From NCBI RefSeq assembly GCF_003264855.1, contig NZ_NFZS01000001.1:1240001-1304000 (forward strand): a DNA stretch of 64,000 nt. Direction: 5' to 3'. The notes beneath the pieces are model-generated. The model was not told where the DNA came from. It searched no databases and saw nothing but the letters and a program-made list of their open reading frames with translations. This document shows positions 9,179-17,929 of the stretch, in pieces. A program made the position numbers and the translations under genes. This DNA is from Dyella jiangningensis (GTDB lineage Bacteria; Pseudomonadota; Gammaproteobacteria; Xanthomonadales; Rhodanobacteraceae). Positions within the stretch are counted from its first letter, which is position 1; each line of letters starts with the position of its first letter.

Positions 9179-11287
9179 TTACGGCAGGTCCAGATCCACC
9201 GGCTTGCGGCCGATCCGGTACCGCGCACTCATGGCCTGCACCGCACGCTTGAAGTCGCTGGCATAGCCCTGCATGTCGAACAACGGGCTTTGCGTGCGCT
9301 GCTGCGACAGGTGCTGGCGCAGTGTGACGAGCGCCTCGCGATCGTTGCCCAGCTGCGTGGCCATGGCGATGAAGGATTCCTCGTCCTCGCATGCCAGTTC
9401 CGGCAGGCCCAGCTGCAGCAACAGGCTGGTCGCGACGCGGCCGGCGAAGGTGCGGCCGGTGCAGGTCAGCACCGGACAGCCGGCCCATAGCGCGTCGGAC
9501 GCGGTGGTGTGGGCGTTGTATGGCAGCGTGTCGAGGAAAAGATCGGCATGCACATAGCGCGAGAGATATTCCGCATGCGGCAGGCGCGGCAGGAACACCA
9601 GGCGCTCGGGTGCGATGCCCGCGGCACCCGCCGCGGCGCGCAGCCGGTCGTCGGCGCCTTCGGGGCCGCTGAGCAGCCACAACACGCTGTCGGGAACTTG
9701 CTCCAGCACCAGCATCAGGCGGGCGAAGGCCGCCGGGTTCAGCTTGTAGCTGCTGTTGAAGCATGCGAACACGGTGCCCTGGTCGGGCAGCCCGCACTCG
9801 GCGCGCGAAGGCGGCTGCGCCACCACGCGGGTGTTGTCGTTGGGCTGGTAGCAACGGGGCAGGCGGATCAGTTTTTCGCTCACCGTGGCGCGCAGGCTGT
9901 CGGGCAGCACGGTCTTGTCGGCGAGCAGATAGTCCATCCATGGCGCGCCGGTGCTGCCGGGATAGGCCAGCCAGTTCACCTGGATCGGCGCGGGACGCAG
10001 CGCGAACAGTTCGGCGTTGTCGCGTCCGGAATAGCCATTGAGATCGAACAGGATCTCGACGCCGGTGTCGTGGATGCGCTGCGCGACCTGCGCGTGATTG
10101 AGCGCGGACACGTCGTGCAGCGTGGTGGCCGTCGCGAGGCGGCGGCGGATGGCGCCGCCGTCATCCGCGGTGGTCGCGAACAGGTGCAGTTCCAGGTCCT
10201 CGTCGTCGGCCAGCGCTTCGAGCATCGCCACCACGAGCAGACCGGTCGCGTGATCGTTGAAGCCGTCGGCGACGAAGCCGACACGCGCCGCGGCATCCGG
10301 TGCGGGCTTGGCGTGCGTGAAGGCCTGCTGCTTGCGCAACGGCGCGGCCTGCTGCTCCACGCCGTCGGCATAAGTCTTCGCGCAGCGCAGTTGCAGTTCG
10401 GCGTCGACATCCTCCGACAGCATGACGAACGGACTCACCGGCGAAGCACCTTCTGCGATGGCCTGCTGCAGCCGGGCGCTCAGGTCGTCCAGGTCGTGCC
10501 AGTCGCACAGCCGCCGGCGCAGGAACAGCAGTTGCCCGAGCACCGGGCCATTGTCCGGATGCAGCGCAAGCGCGCGCTCATAGGCCTTGGTGGCCGCCTC
10601 CAGCTTGCCGGCGTCTTCCATCGCCTGGCCGGCGGCGAAGGGATATTCGTGATTGCGGGGCGACAGACGCTCGGCCAGCAGCCACGATTCGCCGGCTTCG
10701 TCGGCCTGGCCCTGGCTCAATAGGATGCGTCCGCGCATCGCGTGGGCGGCATCGAAGCGCGGATGCAGCTGCAGCGCTTCGTCCGCATGCAGTCTCGCCT
10801 GGTCGACGTTGCCCAGTTCGAGTTCGGCGCCGGCCAGGTTGAGGCGGATGCCCGGATGGGCCGGGGCACCATGGGTCGCCATGGCATACGAGTCGCGCGC
10901 ATTCTGGAAGCGCGCGGCGGCCATCAGCGCGTTGCCCAGCGTCAGCAGCACCGCCGGGTGACCGGGCGCCATGCGCAGCGCGGCACGCAGTCGCTCGATG
11001 GCGTTGTCGGCATCGCCATTGGCCACCTGGGCGCTGCCGAGGTTGCATTGCACCTCGACGCTCTGCGGGTCCATCTGCGCGGCTTCTTCGAGCATCGCGA
11101 CGGCGTCGGCCGGGCGATGCAGCTGCAACAGGGCGACACCGTGCAGGCGCGCCAGCTCGGCATGGTCGGGATAGTGGGCGCGGGCGTCGATGGCGGCCTG
11201 TTCGGCACCGGCGAAGTCGCCGCGTTCGATCTGCGCGACGATCTGCTGGGCAAAGACGGTCGCGGGAGGGGTAAAGAGATCAGTCAT
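9179..11287 (-). CDS. TPR-containing GT41 glycosyltransferase (SPINDLY/OGT-like)
   Basis: This 702-residue protein has about seven tetratricopeptide repeats (residues 15-265), then a GT41 O-GlcNAc-transferase-like catalytic region (about 330-690). Counterparts of key eukaryotic OGT sites are visible: a histidine in VADGFNDHATG, the lysine in FNSSYKLNP, and the nucleotide-binding LDTLPYNAHTTASDALWAG. Bacterial members glycosylate proteins with GlcNAc or other sugars; the acceptor here is unknown. No signal peptide is seen, so it is probably cytoplasmic. It lies 60 bp after prfA on the same strand, in the position where prmC is often found, and may be the distal gene of the hemA-prfA unit. Confidence 0.88.
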   Translation of the reverse strand: MTDLFTPPATVFAQQIVAQIERGDFAGAEQAAIDARAHYPDHAELARLHGVALLQLHRPADAVAMLEEAAQMDPQSVEVQCNLGSAQVANGDADNAIERLRAALRMAPGHPAVLLTLGNALMAAARFQNARDSYAMATHGAPAHPGIRLNLAGAELELGNVDQARLHADEALQLHPRFDAAHAMRGRILLSQGQADEAGESWLLAERLSPRNHEYPFAAGQAMEDAGKLEAATKAYERALALHPDNGPVLGQLLFLRRRLCDWHDLDDLSARLQQAIAEGASPVSPFVMLSEDVDAELQLRCAKTYADGVEQQAAPLRKQQAFTHAKPAPDAAARVGFVADGFNDHATGLLVVAMLEALADDEDLELHLFATTADDGGAIRRRLATATTLHDVSALNHAQVAQRIHDTGVEILFDLNGYSGRDNAELFALRPAPIQVNWLAYPGSTGAPWMDYLLADKTVLPDSLRATVSEKLIRLPRCYQPNDNTRVVAQPPSRAECGLPDQGTVFACFNSSYKLNPAAFARLMLVLEQVPDSVLWLLSGPEGADDRLRAAAGAAGIAPERLVFLPRLPHAEYLSRYVHADLFLDTLPYNAHTTASDALWAGCPVLTCTGRTFAGRVATSLLLQLGLPELACEDEESFIAMATQLGNDREALVTLRQHLSQQRTQSPLFDMQGYASDFKRAVQAMSARYRIGRKPVDLDLP

Positions 11288-11347
11288 CCGCCCAAACTAG
11301 CGCAGGGCGTGGTGGCTGCCAATCCGCCCGTGTCCCGCAGCGCTGGC

Positions 11348-12427
11348 TCAGCCGGCGGTGAGAGCCTTGAGCTCGTCGGCCTGGTGCTCGCGCGTCAGCG
11401 TATCGACCAGTTCGTCCAGGTCGCCCTGCAGCACTTCGGGCAGGCGATACAGGGTGAGGTTGACGCGGTGGTCGGTGATGCGGCCCTGCGGGAAGTTGTA
11501 GGTGCGGATGCGCTGACTGCGGTCGCCCGAGCCCACCTGCAGGCGGCGCGATTCGGCTTGCGCGGCGGCCTGCTTGCTGCGCTGCTCGTCGAGCAGGCGC
11601 GCCTTCAACAGGCTCAATGCGCGGGCACGGTTCTTGTGCTGGCTGCGCTCGTCCTGGCACTCCACCACGATGCCGGTGGGCAGGTGGGTAATACGGATGG
11701 CCGAGTCGGTCTTGTTGACGTGCTGGCCGCCGGCGCCGGAGGCGCGGAACGTGTCGGTCTTGAGGTCCGCCGGATTGATCTCGATGTCGTCGATCTCGTC
11801 CATCTCGGGCAGGATCGCCACGGTGGCCGCCGAGGTATGGATGCGGCCCTGCGATTCGGTTTCCGGCACGCGCTGCACGCGATGCGTGCCCGACTCGAAC
11901 TTCAGCCGCGAATACGCGCCCTTGCCCTCGACGCGCGCCACGATTTCCTTGTAGCCGCCATGCTCGCCAGGGTTCTCGCTGAGCACTTCGACGTGCCAGC
12001 GGCGGCGTTCGGCGTAGCGCGTGTACATGCGGAACAGGTCGCCGGCGAAGATCGCCGCCTCGTCGCCGCCGGTGCCGGCGCGCACTTCGAGGAACAGGTT
12101 GGCCTCGTCGCGCGGATCCTTGGGCAGCAGCAGGATCTGCAGCTCGTCGTCGAGCTCGATCAAGCGTTGTTCAAGCCGGACCACGTCGTCCTGCGCCATG
12201 TCGCGCAGTTCGGGGTCGTCCAGCATGGCGCGGGTTTCGACCAGCTCGCGCTCGGCCTGGTCGCGCTCGCGCAGCGATGCGGTGACCGGTTCCAACTGCG
12301 CGTATTCGCGCGACAGTTCGCGGAAGCGGTTGTTGTCGGCGAGCACGTCGGGCTGGCCGAGCAGCAGGCCGATTTCTTCGTGGCGTTCGGCGAGGGTTTC
12401 GAGCTTGCGGCGGATGGATGGCGTCAT
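11348..12427 (-). CDS. prfA: Peptide chain release factor 1
   Basis: RF1 recognises UAA and UAG stop codons and triggers release of the finished peptide. The 359-residue protein is of normal length. It carries the GGQ catalytic motif ([16 protein letters not shown]) and the P-x-T stop-codon recognition motif as PET in [17 protein letters not shown]. The helical N-terminal domain and the [21 protein letters not shown] hallmark region are intact. It follows hemA by 75 bp on the same strand, the usual hemA-prfA pairing of gammaproteobacteria. The N-glutamine methyltransferase gene prmC, normally next, is absent here. Confidence 0.97.
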   Translation of the reverse strand: MTPSIRRKLETLAERHEEIGLLLGQPDVLADNNRFRELSREYAQLEPVTASLRERDQAERELVETRAMLDDPELRDMAQDDVVRLEQRLIELDDELQILLLPKDPRDEANLFLEVRAGTGGDEAAIFAGDLFRMYTRYAERRRWHVEVLSENPGEHGGYKEIVARVEGKGAYSRLKFESGTHRVQRVPETESQGRIHTSAATVAILPEMDEIDDIEINPADLKTDTFRASGAGGQHVNKTDSAIRITHLPTGIVVECQDERSQHKNRARALSLLKARLLDEQRSKQAAAQAESRRLQVGSGDRSQRIRTYNFPQGRITDHRVNLTLYRLPEVLQGDLDELVDTLTREHQADELKALTAG

Positions 12428-12502
12428 GGCGAAAGTGTGCAGAGGAAACGGGAAGCGAGAGAACGGCGCGTCGTGGACGTGCCCGGCTTATCGCTGCCGT
12501 CG

Positions 12503-13777
12503 CTACTCTTCGCTCACTTCCGGCTTTTCCACGATGCCATAGAGACGACCGGCGGCATGCAGCAGGTCCATGTCGCCGCTCAGCGCCGCCTCGCGCAGGC
12601 GGGCGCTCGGGTGATGCAGCAGCTTGTTGGTCAGCGTGTTGGCGAGGAAGGCCAGCGCCTCGTCCGGCGACTTGCCGCGGGCGATCATGGCGCGCGCCTT
12701 TTCCAGCACTTCGTCGCGATAGACCTCGGCGTGCAGGCGCAGGTCCACCGCCGGATTGCGCACGGTGAGCGCACGGCGCCATGCCATGTAACGCTCGACC
12801 TGCAGGTCGATGATGGCGTCGGCCTCACGCGCCGCGGCTTCGCGCAGGCGACGGTTGTCATCGATCACCTGGCGCAGGTCGTCGATGCCGTAGAGGAACA
12901 CGTCGTCGAGCTCGCCCACGGAGGCTTCGATGTCGCGCGGCACCGCGATGTCCACCATGAACATCGGCTTGCGCCGACGCGTGGCGATGGCCTTCTCGAC
13001 CATCGCGTGCGTGACGACCGGTTGCCGCGCCGCGGTGGAGCTGATGACGATGTCCGCCTCGGCGAGATGCTGGGGCAGGTCGGCCAGCGAGACCGCATAG
13101 CCGCCATGGCGGCTGGCGAGTTCCTGGGCATTTTCCAGCGTGCGGTTGGCGACGATCAGGCGCCGCACCTGTTTGTCGGCGAGGTGTCGTGCGGCCAGTT
13201 CGATGGTGTCGCCTGCGCCGATCAGCAGCACGCAGGCCTGGCGCAGGTCGGTAAAGGCCTGCTCGGCCAGGCGTACGGCAGTAAACGCCACGGAAACGGT
13301 GTGCGCGCCGATGCGGGTGTCCGTGCGCACGCGCTTGGCGACGGCGAAGGTGTGCTGCAGCAGGCGCTCCATCGGCGCGCGCAGCACGCGGGCATCGCGT
13401 GCCTGCTGGTAGGCGTCCTTCACCTGCCCGAGGATCTGCGGCTCGCCCAGCACCATGGAGTCCAGCCCGGTCGCCACGCGGAACATGTGACGCACGGCGG
13501 CGTCTTCATCGTGGCGATACAGGAACTCGTCCAGCCTGCCCGCAGTCAGTTGATGGTGACGGCTGAGCCACGCCTGTGGAACGCCCTCCGCCCCGGCCGC
13601 GACGCTCACGTAGAGCTCCGTACGGTTGCAGGTGGAGAGGATCAGGGCTTCCTCCACCCCGGGTTCGCGCGAAAGCGCCTCCAGGGCGGCCCCGGTGGAA
13701 TCCGCATCGAATGCCACTTGCTCGCGCAGGTTGACCGGCGCAGTGAGGTGGTTGAGCCCTAAGGCGATCAGCGTCAT
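12503..13777 (-). CDS. hemA: Glutamyl-tRNA reductase
   Basis: HemA reduces glutamyl-tRNA to glutamate-1-semialdehyde with NADPH, the first committed step of C5-pathway haem synthesis. The 424-residue protein starts with the family sequence TLIALGLNHLTAPVNLRE. It has the active-site cysteine in LSTCNRTELYV and a Rossmann NADPH site (VLLIGAGDTIELAARHL), then the helical dimerisation domain. The start at 13777 is set by homology at the N-terminus. It heads the hemA-prfA unit and is divergent from the TPR lipoprotein gene across 109 bp, a spacing conserved with lolB-side genes in relatives. Confidence 0.96.
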   Translation of the reverse strand: MTLIALGLNHLTAPVNLREQVAFDADSTGAALEALSREPGVEEALILSTCNRTELYVSVAAGAEGVPQAWLSRHHQLTAGRLDEFLYRHDEDAAVRHMFRVATGLDSMVLGEPQILGQVKDAYQQARDARVLRAPMERLLQHTFAVAKRVRTDTRIGAHTVSVAFTAVRLAEQAFTDLRQACVLLIGAGDTIELAARHLADKQVRRLIVANRTLENAQELASRHGGYAVSLADLPQHLAEADIVISSTAARQPVVTHAMVEKAIATRRRKPMFMVDIAVPRDIEASVGELDDVFLYGIDDLRQVIDDNRRLREAAAREADAIIDLQVERYMAWRRALTVRNPAVDLRLHAEVYRDEVLEKARAMIARGKSPDEALAFLANTLTNKLLHHPSARLREAALSGDMDLLHAAGRLYGIVEKPEVSEE

Positions 13778-13886
13778 GGTTCAGGGCAATTCGAGGCGGG
13801 GGGGCATCCGGCAGCGTAAACTAGGTTTTGGCACCGGCCGTTCTACAGTGGTGGCGGCCAACACAGACGGATGAGCGGAGAATAGT

Positions 13887-15626
13887 GTGCTGAGCAGGTG
13901 GTCCAAGTTCAAGCAAGTGCGGCATTTTGCGATCGGCGGCATGGTGGCTCTGGTGCTGGCCGGATGCGCTTCGGTGCCGGGCGGAGCGAGGCACCAGGCC
14001 AATGCGTCCAGCCAGCCCCTGGACAAGCTGGTGGTCGTCACCCCCGATGAAGACCATGACCTGCTCGCCCAGCTCCTTGCCGGCGAGATGGCGCTCACCC
14101 GCACCGATCTCAAGACGGCCTCGGCGACCTACGGCCGGGCCATGATGCTCTCCAACGACCCCAAGGTGGCCGAGCAGGCCGCCGCGCTGGCGGTCGCCAT
14201 ACGCGACGCCCCGGCGGCCGAAGCGGCCATCAACCGCTGGCAGGCGCTCGGAGCCAAGCCCGCCGGCTTGGCCCAGGCGCGCGCCCAGCTCGCGCTGAGC
14301 CAGGGCAACACCGACGAAGCCCGCCGTCAGCTCGAGCTGCTGGTCGGCACCGGTGATCCGGACGCCTGGCGCCAGTTCGGGCGGGTCCTGGTCGGCAGCC
14401 GCGATCCGGCCCAGGCGGCGCAACTGCTCGAAGCCGTCGCGACGCCCCAGCGATTGCCGGCCGACCCGCAGGCCTGGCTGGCGATGAGCGAGCTGGGCGA
14501 CAAGCTCGGCCGCCACGCCTATGCCCTGCAGATCGCTGAGGGCGCCGTGAAGCGTTTCGGCACGGGCGAGACCTACGCCTGGCTGGGCCAGATGAAGTAC
14601 CACGATGGCGACAAGCTTGGCGCCAAGGCGTTGTTCGACAAGGCGATGGCCAAGGATCCGAAGAACACTCACCTGCGCCTGGCCTACGCCACGCTGCTGG
14701 GGCAGGGTGGCGACTACGCCGCGGCCGCGAAGCTGCTGGACAACGGCCCGCAGGATGCCGACATCTACGCCATGCGCGCCGCCCTGGCCGCGCGCGCCAA
14801 CGACACCAAGACGATCACGCGCCTCTACGGCCAGATCCAGCGCTCCTCCGAGGACGTGCGCCAGAGCAATGCCTTCCTGCTCGGCCAGCTCGCCGAGATG
14901 CTCGACAAGAAGGAAGAAGCGCTGAAGTGGTACGACCAGGTCGCGGATGACGACGACCATGCCTTCGACGCGGACGTGCGCAGCGCCGTGCTGCTGCAGG
15001 ACCTCGGCCGCAGCGCCGAAGCCCACGAACAGCTGGCGCAGATGCAGACCGACTATCTCGACCAGCCGGCCCTGCTGCGTCGCGCCTACGAGGTGGACGC
15101 CGAGCTGTACATGAACGAGCAGCAGTACGCCCAGGCCGAGCGCTCGTTCAGTCGCGCGTTGCAGGTGACGCCGGACGATCCTGCGCTGCTCTACGGTCGC
15201 GGCCTCGCCTTTGCCGAATCCGGTGACATCGATCACGCCGTGAGCGATTTCAGGCATCTGCTGCAACTCAAGCCCGACGACACCGACGCCAGCAATGCGC
15301 TGGGCTTCACGCTCGCCGACGCCAATCGCGACCTGCCGGAGGCGCAGCGCCTGATCGAATCGGCGCGCGCGGCACGTCCGAACGACCCGGCGATCGAGGA
15401 TTCCTGGGGCTGGCTGCAATACCGCCTCGGACATCTGGACCAGGCGGAAAAGTCGCTGCGCGGGGCATGGACCGCTCGCAAGGATGCCGATGTCGGCGTG
15501 CATCTGGGTGAAGTGCTGTGGAAGCAGGGACGCCAGGAAGATGCGCGGCGCGTATTCGACGAAGTGCGTAAGATCGACCCGCAAAGCGCCACCCTCCACA
15601 ACACTCTCAAGCGCCTCAATCCATGA
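13887..15626 (+). CDS. Tetratricopeptide-repeat lipoprotein
   Basis: This 579-residue protein starts at a GTG preceded by a GGAG site. It has a lipoprotein signal peptide with the lipobox LAGC (MVALVLAGCASV), so it is probably anchored in the outer or inner membrane, facing the periplasm. The remainder is a run of about ten or more TPR-type helix pairs, with AKTLFDKAMAKDPKNTHLRL-like and LLYGRGLAFAESGDIDHAV segments. A partner-scaffold role is likely. Its stop overlaps lolB by four bases (ATGA), so the two are coupled, and a role in outer-membrane or lipoprotein biogenesis is inferred. Such a TPR gene before lolB is common in this order. Confidence 0.85.
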   Translation: MLSRWSKFKQVRHFAIGGMVALVLAGCASVPGGARHQANASSQPLDKLVVVTPDEDHDLLAQLLAGEMALTRTDLKTASATYGRAMMLSNDPKVAEQAAALAVAIRDAPAAEAAINRWQALGAKPAGLAQARAQLALSQGNTDEARRQLELLVGTGDPDAWRQFGRVLVGSRDPAQAAQLLEAVATPQRLPADPQAWLAMSELGDKLGRHAYALQIAEGAVKRFGTGETYAWLGQMKYHDGDKLGAKALFDKAMAKDPKNTHLRLAYATLLGQGGDYAAAAKLLDNGPQDADIYAMRAALAARANDTKTITRLYGQIQRSSEDVRQSNAFLLGQLAEMLDKKEEALKWYDQVADDDDHAFDADVRSAVLLQDLGRSAEAHEQLAQMQTDYLDQPALLRRAYEVDAELYMNEQQYAQAERSFSRALQVTPDDPALLYGRGLAFAESGDIDHAVSDFRHLLQLKPDDTDASNALGFTLADANRDLPEAQRLIESARAARPNDPAIEDSWGWLQYRLGHLDQAEKSLRGAWTARKDADVGVHLGEVLWKQGRQEDARRVFDEVRKIDPQSATLHNTLKRLNP

Positions 15627-16249
15627 AGCTCCCCGTTCGTCTACTCGCGGCAGCGTTGCCGCTGCTGCTGGCCGCGTGCGTCCACAAGGAAGCCGTGCGT
15701 CCGGTCCAGGCCGACTACGCCGTGCTGCTCGATCAACAACGCGCCCGCGAACATCAGCTGGCCAAGGTCGACCACTGGGTACTGCAGGGCAAGATCGGCG
15801 TGTCCGGCCAGGTCAACGGCAAGAGCGACGGCGGTAGCGGCACGCTGACCTGGACCCAGAACGGCGACAACTACGACTTCGTCGTGCGGGGCCCGGTGGG
15901 CGCCAAGAGCTTTCGCTTGAGCGTGACGCCTGACGGCGCCGTGCTTGATGGCCTGGAGGGCGGCCCGGTACGCAGCCCGGACGCCGAATCGCTGGTGGAA
16001 AAGGCACTGGGCTGGCATGTGCCGCTGCGTGACCTGCGCGCCTGGGCGCTGGGCCTGCGTGCCGACAGCGGACCGGCCGAGCTGAAGTTCGGCCCCGATG
16101 GCCTGCCTTCGCAGCTGTCCCAGGATGGCTGGATCGTGAGCTATCCCGCTTGGGACACCACGCACCCGCAGGCCGTGCCGAGCAAGGTGTTCGCCGAAAA
16201 CCCGCCGAACAAGGTGAAGCTGTCGGTGGAATCCTGGAACTTCCAGTAA
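15623..16249 (+). CDS. lolB: Outer-membrane lipoprotein receptor LolB
   Basis: LolB accepts lipoproteins from LolA and inserts them into the inner leaflet of the outer membrane. The 208-residue protein has its own lipobox (LLAAC in LLAAALPLLLAACVHKE) and the LolB beta-barrel half with WVLQGKIGVSG, GGSGTLTWTQNGDNYDFVV and a C-terminal PNKVKLSVESWNF strand. The start is fixed by the ATGA overlap with the upstream TPR gene and by the signal peptide. The following spacer holds a palindromic repeat instead of the tight junction to ispE seen in relatives. Confidence 0.93.
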   Translation: MKLPVRLLAAALPLLLAACVHKEAVRPVQADYAVLLDQQRAREHQLAKVDHWVLQGKIGVSGQVNGKSDGGSGTLTWTQNGDNYDFVVRGPVGAKSFRLSVTPDGAVLDGLEGGPVRSPDAESLVEKALGWHVPLRDLRAWALGLRADSGPAELKFGPDGLPSQLSQDGWIVSYPAWDTTHPQAVPSKVFAENPPNKVKLSVESWNFQ

Positions 16250-16260
16250 TCCGATCTTTT

Positions 16261-16396
16261 TCCCTCTCCCCTCGGGGGAGAGGGCAGGGTGAGGGGCCAA
16301 TCTTGCGATAACCCGCCAGTGACGAGCGCTTTGTAGCCGCCCTTGCCGCGAGCACCCACCCCTCACCTCGATCCTCTCCCCAGCGGGGAGAGGAGG
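16261..16396. repeat. Inverted pair of palindromic CCCTCTCCCC-type repeats
   Basis: Two hairpin units face each other. The left unit has CCCTCTCCCC (16262-16271) with its complement to 16284, followed by a CAGGGTGAGGGG tail. The right unit starts with CCCCTCACC (16359), then CCTCTCCCC (16373-16381), loop AGC, and GGGGAGAGG (16385-16393). Unit plus tail and tail plus unit form a larger imperfect palindrome, the usual layout of paired REP-like elements. The right edge supplies the purine-rich stretch (GAGGAGGAAGAG) just upstream of the next start codon. Confidence 0.8.
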
Positions 16397-16409
16397 AAGA
16401 GCAAATAGC

Positions 16410-17804
16410 ATGACCTTCCACATCGAACGTGCCCAACCCGATCAGGTCGATGCCCTCTGCGCCATCGAACGCGCCGCCGTTGAGCTGTTCCGCGGCCATC
16501 GCGCCTGGCGCTCTTACCGCGACGTCTCGGTGCCGCCCGAGGTGCTGCGCGAAGCGATCGCGCGCGGCCTGGTATGGGTCGCCGTGATCGGCTCGGGCGA
16601 ACCCGTCGGCTTCATCTGGCTGGACGCGGAGCAGGGCGGCCATGCCATCGGCGTCGCCGAAATGGATGTGCTCCCCTCGCACGGCCAGCGCGGCATCGGC
16701 GCGGCCCTGTTGGAATACGCCTGCGGCTGGGCCCGCATGGCGGGCTATCACCGGGTCGACCTCGGGACGCTGTCCGACGTGCCCTGGAACGCGCCGTTCT
16801 ATGCGAAACACGGCTTCGCCGTGATGGACAAAACCCTCCCCGAGTTCGCCTTCTACCGCGAACGCGACCGCGAGAACGGTTTTCCGGACGACTTGCGCGT
16901 CTTCATGAGCCGGCCGTTGCCGCCGCCCGATCCGGCCGACTGGACCGTCTGGCCGGCGCCCGCCAAGGTGAACCTGTTCCTGCGCATCACCGGTCGTCGG
17001 CCTGACGGCTACCACGACCTGCAGACCGTGTTCCGCCTGCTCGACTGGGGCGACGAGATCCGTTTGCGCCCCCGGCGCGACGGTGAAATCCATCGCCTGA
17101 CCGACGTCCCCGGCGTACCGGCCGAGACCGACCTGGTGGTGCGCGTCGCGCGCCTGCTGCAACCCCATGCGCCGGCCGGTTCCGGCGTGGACATCGAAGT
17201 GGAGAAGCGCATCCCCATGGGCGGCGGCCTGGGCGGCGGCAGTTCGGATGCGGCCACGGTGCTGGTGGCCCTCAATCGCCTGTGGGACGCCGATCTGGAC
17301 GAGGACGACCTGGCCGAGCTGGGTCGCCAGCTGGGAGCCGACGTTCCGGTGTTCGTGCGTGGCCGTTCAGCCTGGGCGGAGGGCATTGGCGAAAAGCTCA
17401 CGCCCATGGCCCTGCCGGAGCGCTGGTACGTGGTACTGGACCCCCACGAACACGTGCCGACCGGAGCGCTTTTTCAAGCGTCTGAATTGACACGAAATGC
17501 TCCGCCCGCCACAATTTCATCCTTTGCTTCGGGCGAAACGGTCGAGAACGCGTTCGCGCCCGTGGTTCGCGCGCGACACCCGCGCGTAGCCGCGGCGTTG
17601 GACTGGCTCGACGGCTTCGGCCGGGCAAGGCTTTCCGGCAGCGGTGCGTGTGTGTTCCTGGAGACGGACTCCCCGGAACGTGCCGAGGCCATCGCGGAGC
17701 GCTGTCCCGCCCGGTTTACGGCCCATGTGGCCAAGGGCGAGGACGTCTCTCCGCTGCTTGTCGCCCTGGCGCGCCATCGCGGCGTCGACGGAGCGGCAGG
17801 GTAG
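16410..17804 (+). CDS. ispE: GNAT acetyltransferase-IspE fusion (4-diphosphocytidyl-2-C-methyl-D-erythritol kinase)
   Basis: One open frame of 464 residues joins two enzymes. Residues 1-170 are a GNAT acetyltransferase with the acetyl-CoA loop SHGQRGIGAALLEYA and the C-terminal features NAPFYAKHGF and RVFMSRPL. From about residue 178 the sequence is IspE, the ATP-dependent kinase of the MEP isoprenoid pathway. It has the lysine motif PAPAKVNLFLRITG, the GHMP ATP loop PMGGGLGGGSSDAATVL, the catalytic aspartate in GADVPVFV, and the C-terminal LSGSGACVF. No stop separates them. An internal ATG at 16905 (residue 166) could start a 299-residue IspE of near-normal size, but no clear ribosome site precedes it. 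It lies between lolB and tRNA-Gln, the normal ispE position. Confidence 0.9.
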   Translation: MTFHIERAQPDQVDALCAIERAAVELFRGHRAWRSYRDVSVPPEVLREAIARGLVWVAVIGSGEPVGFIWLDAEQGGHAIGVAEMDVLPSHGQRGIGAALLEYACGWARMAGYHRVDLGTLSDVPWNAPFYAKHGFAVMDKTLPEFAFYRERDRENGFPDDLRVFMSRPLPPPDPADWTVWPAPAKVNLFLRITGRRPDGYHDLQTVFRLLDWGDEIRLRPRRDGEIHRLTDVPGVPAETDLVVRVARLLQPHAPAGSGVDIEVEKRIPMGGGLGGGSSDAATVLVALNRLWDADLDEDDLAELGRQLGADVPVFVRGRSAWAEGIGEKLTPMALPERWYVVLDPHEHVPTGALFQASELTRNAPPATISSFASGETVENAFAPVVRARHPRVAAALDWLDGFGRARLSGSGACVFLETDSPERAEAIAERCPARFTAHVAKGEDVSPLLVALARHRGVDGAAG

Positions 17805-17821
17805 GAAAATCCAGTTTCTAC

Positions 17822-17898
17822 TGGGGCGTCGCCAAGCTGGTTAAGGCACAGGATTTTGATTCCTGCATGCGAAGGTTCGAATCCTTCCGCCCCAGCCA
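17822..17898 (+). tRNA. tRNA-Gln (anticodon TTG)
   Basis: A cloverleaf is visible with acceptor TGGGGCG (17822) paired to CGCCCCA (17888-17894), discriminator G and encoded CCA at 17896-17898. The anticodon loop TTTTGAT gives TTG for glutamine and the T arm contains GGTTCGAATCC. It sits 17 bases after ispE and 31 before prs, so it is probably cut from the same transcript. Confidence 0.95.
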
Positions 17899-17929
17899 TT
17901 TCACACGTGGCTCATCAGGTTCCTAAAAC

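Noticed and set aside
8292-9941. 549-codon reading of PPK2 with a long N-terminal extension
   Set aside because: The extension is antisense-frame translation of the GT41 gene region; a strong ribosome site and family start lie at 9068.
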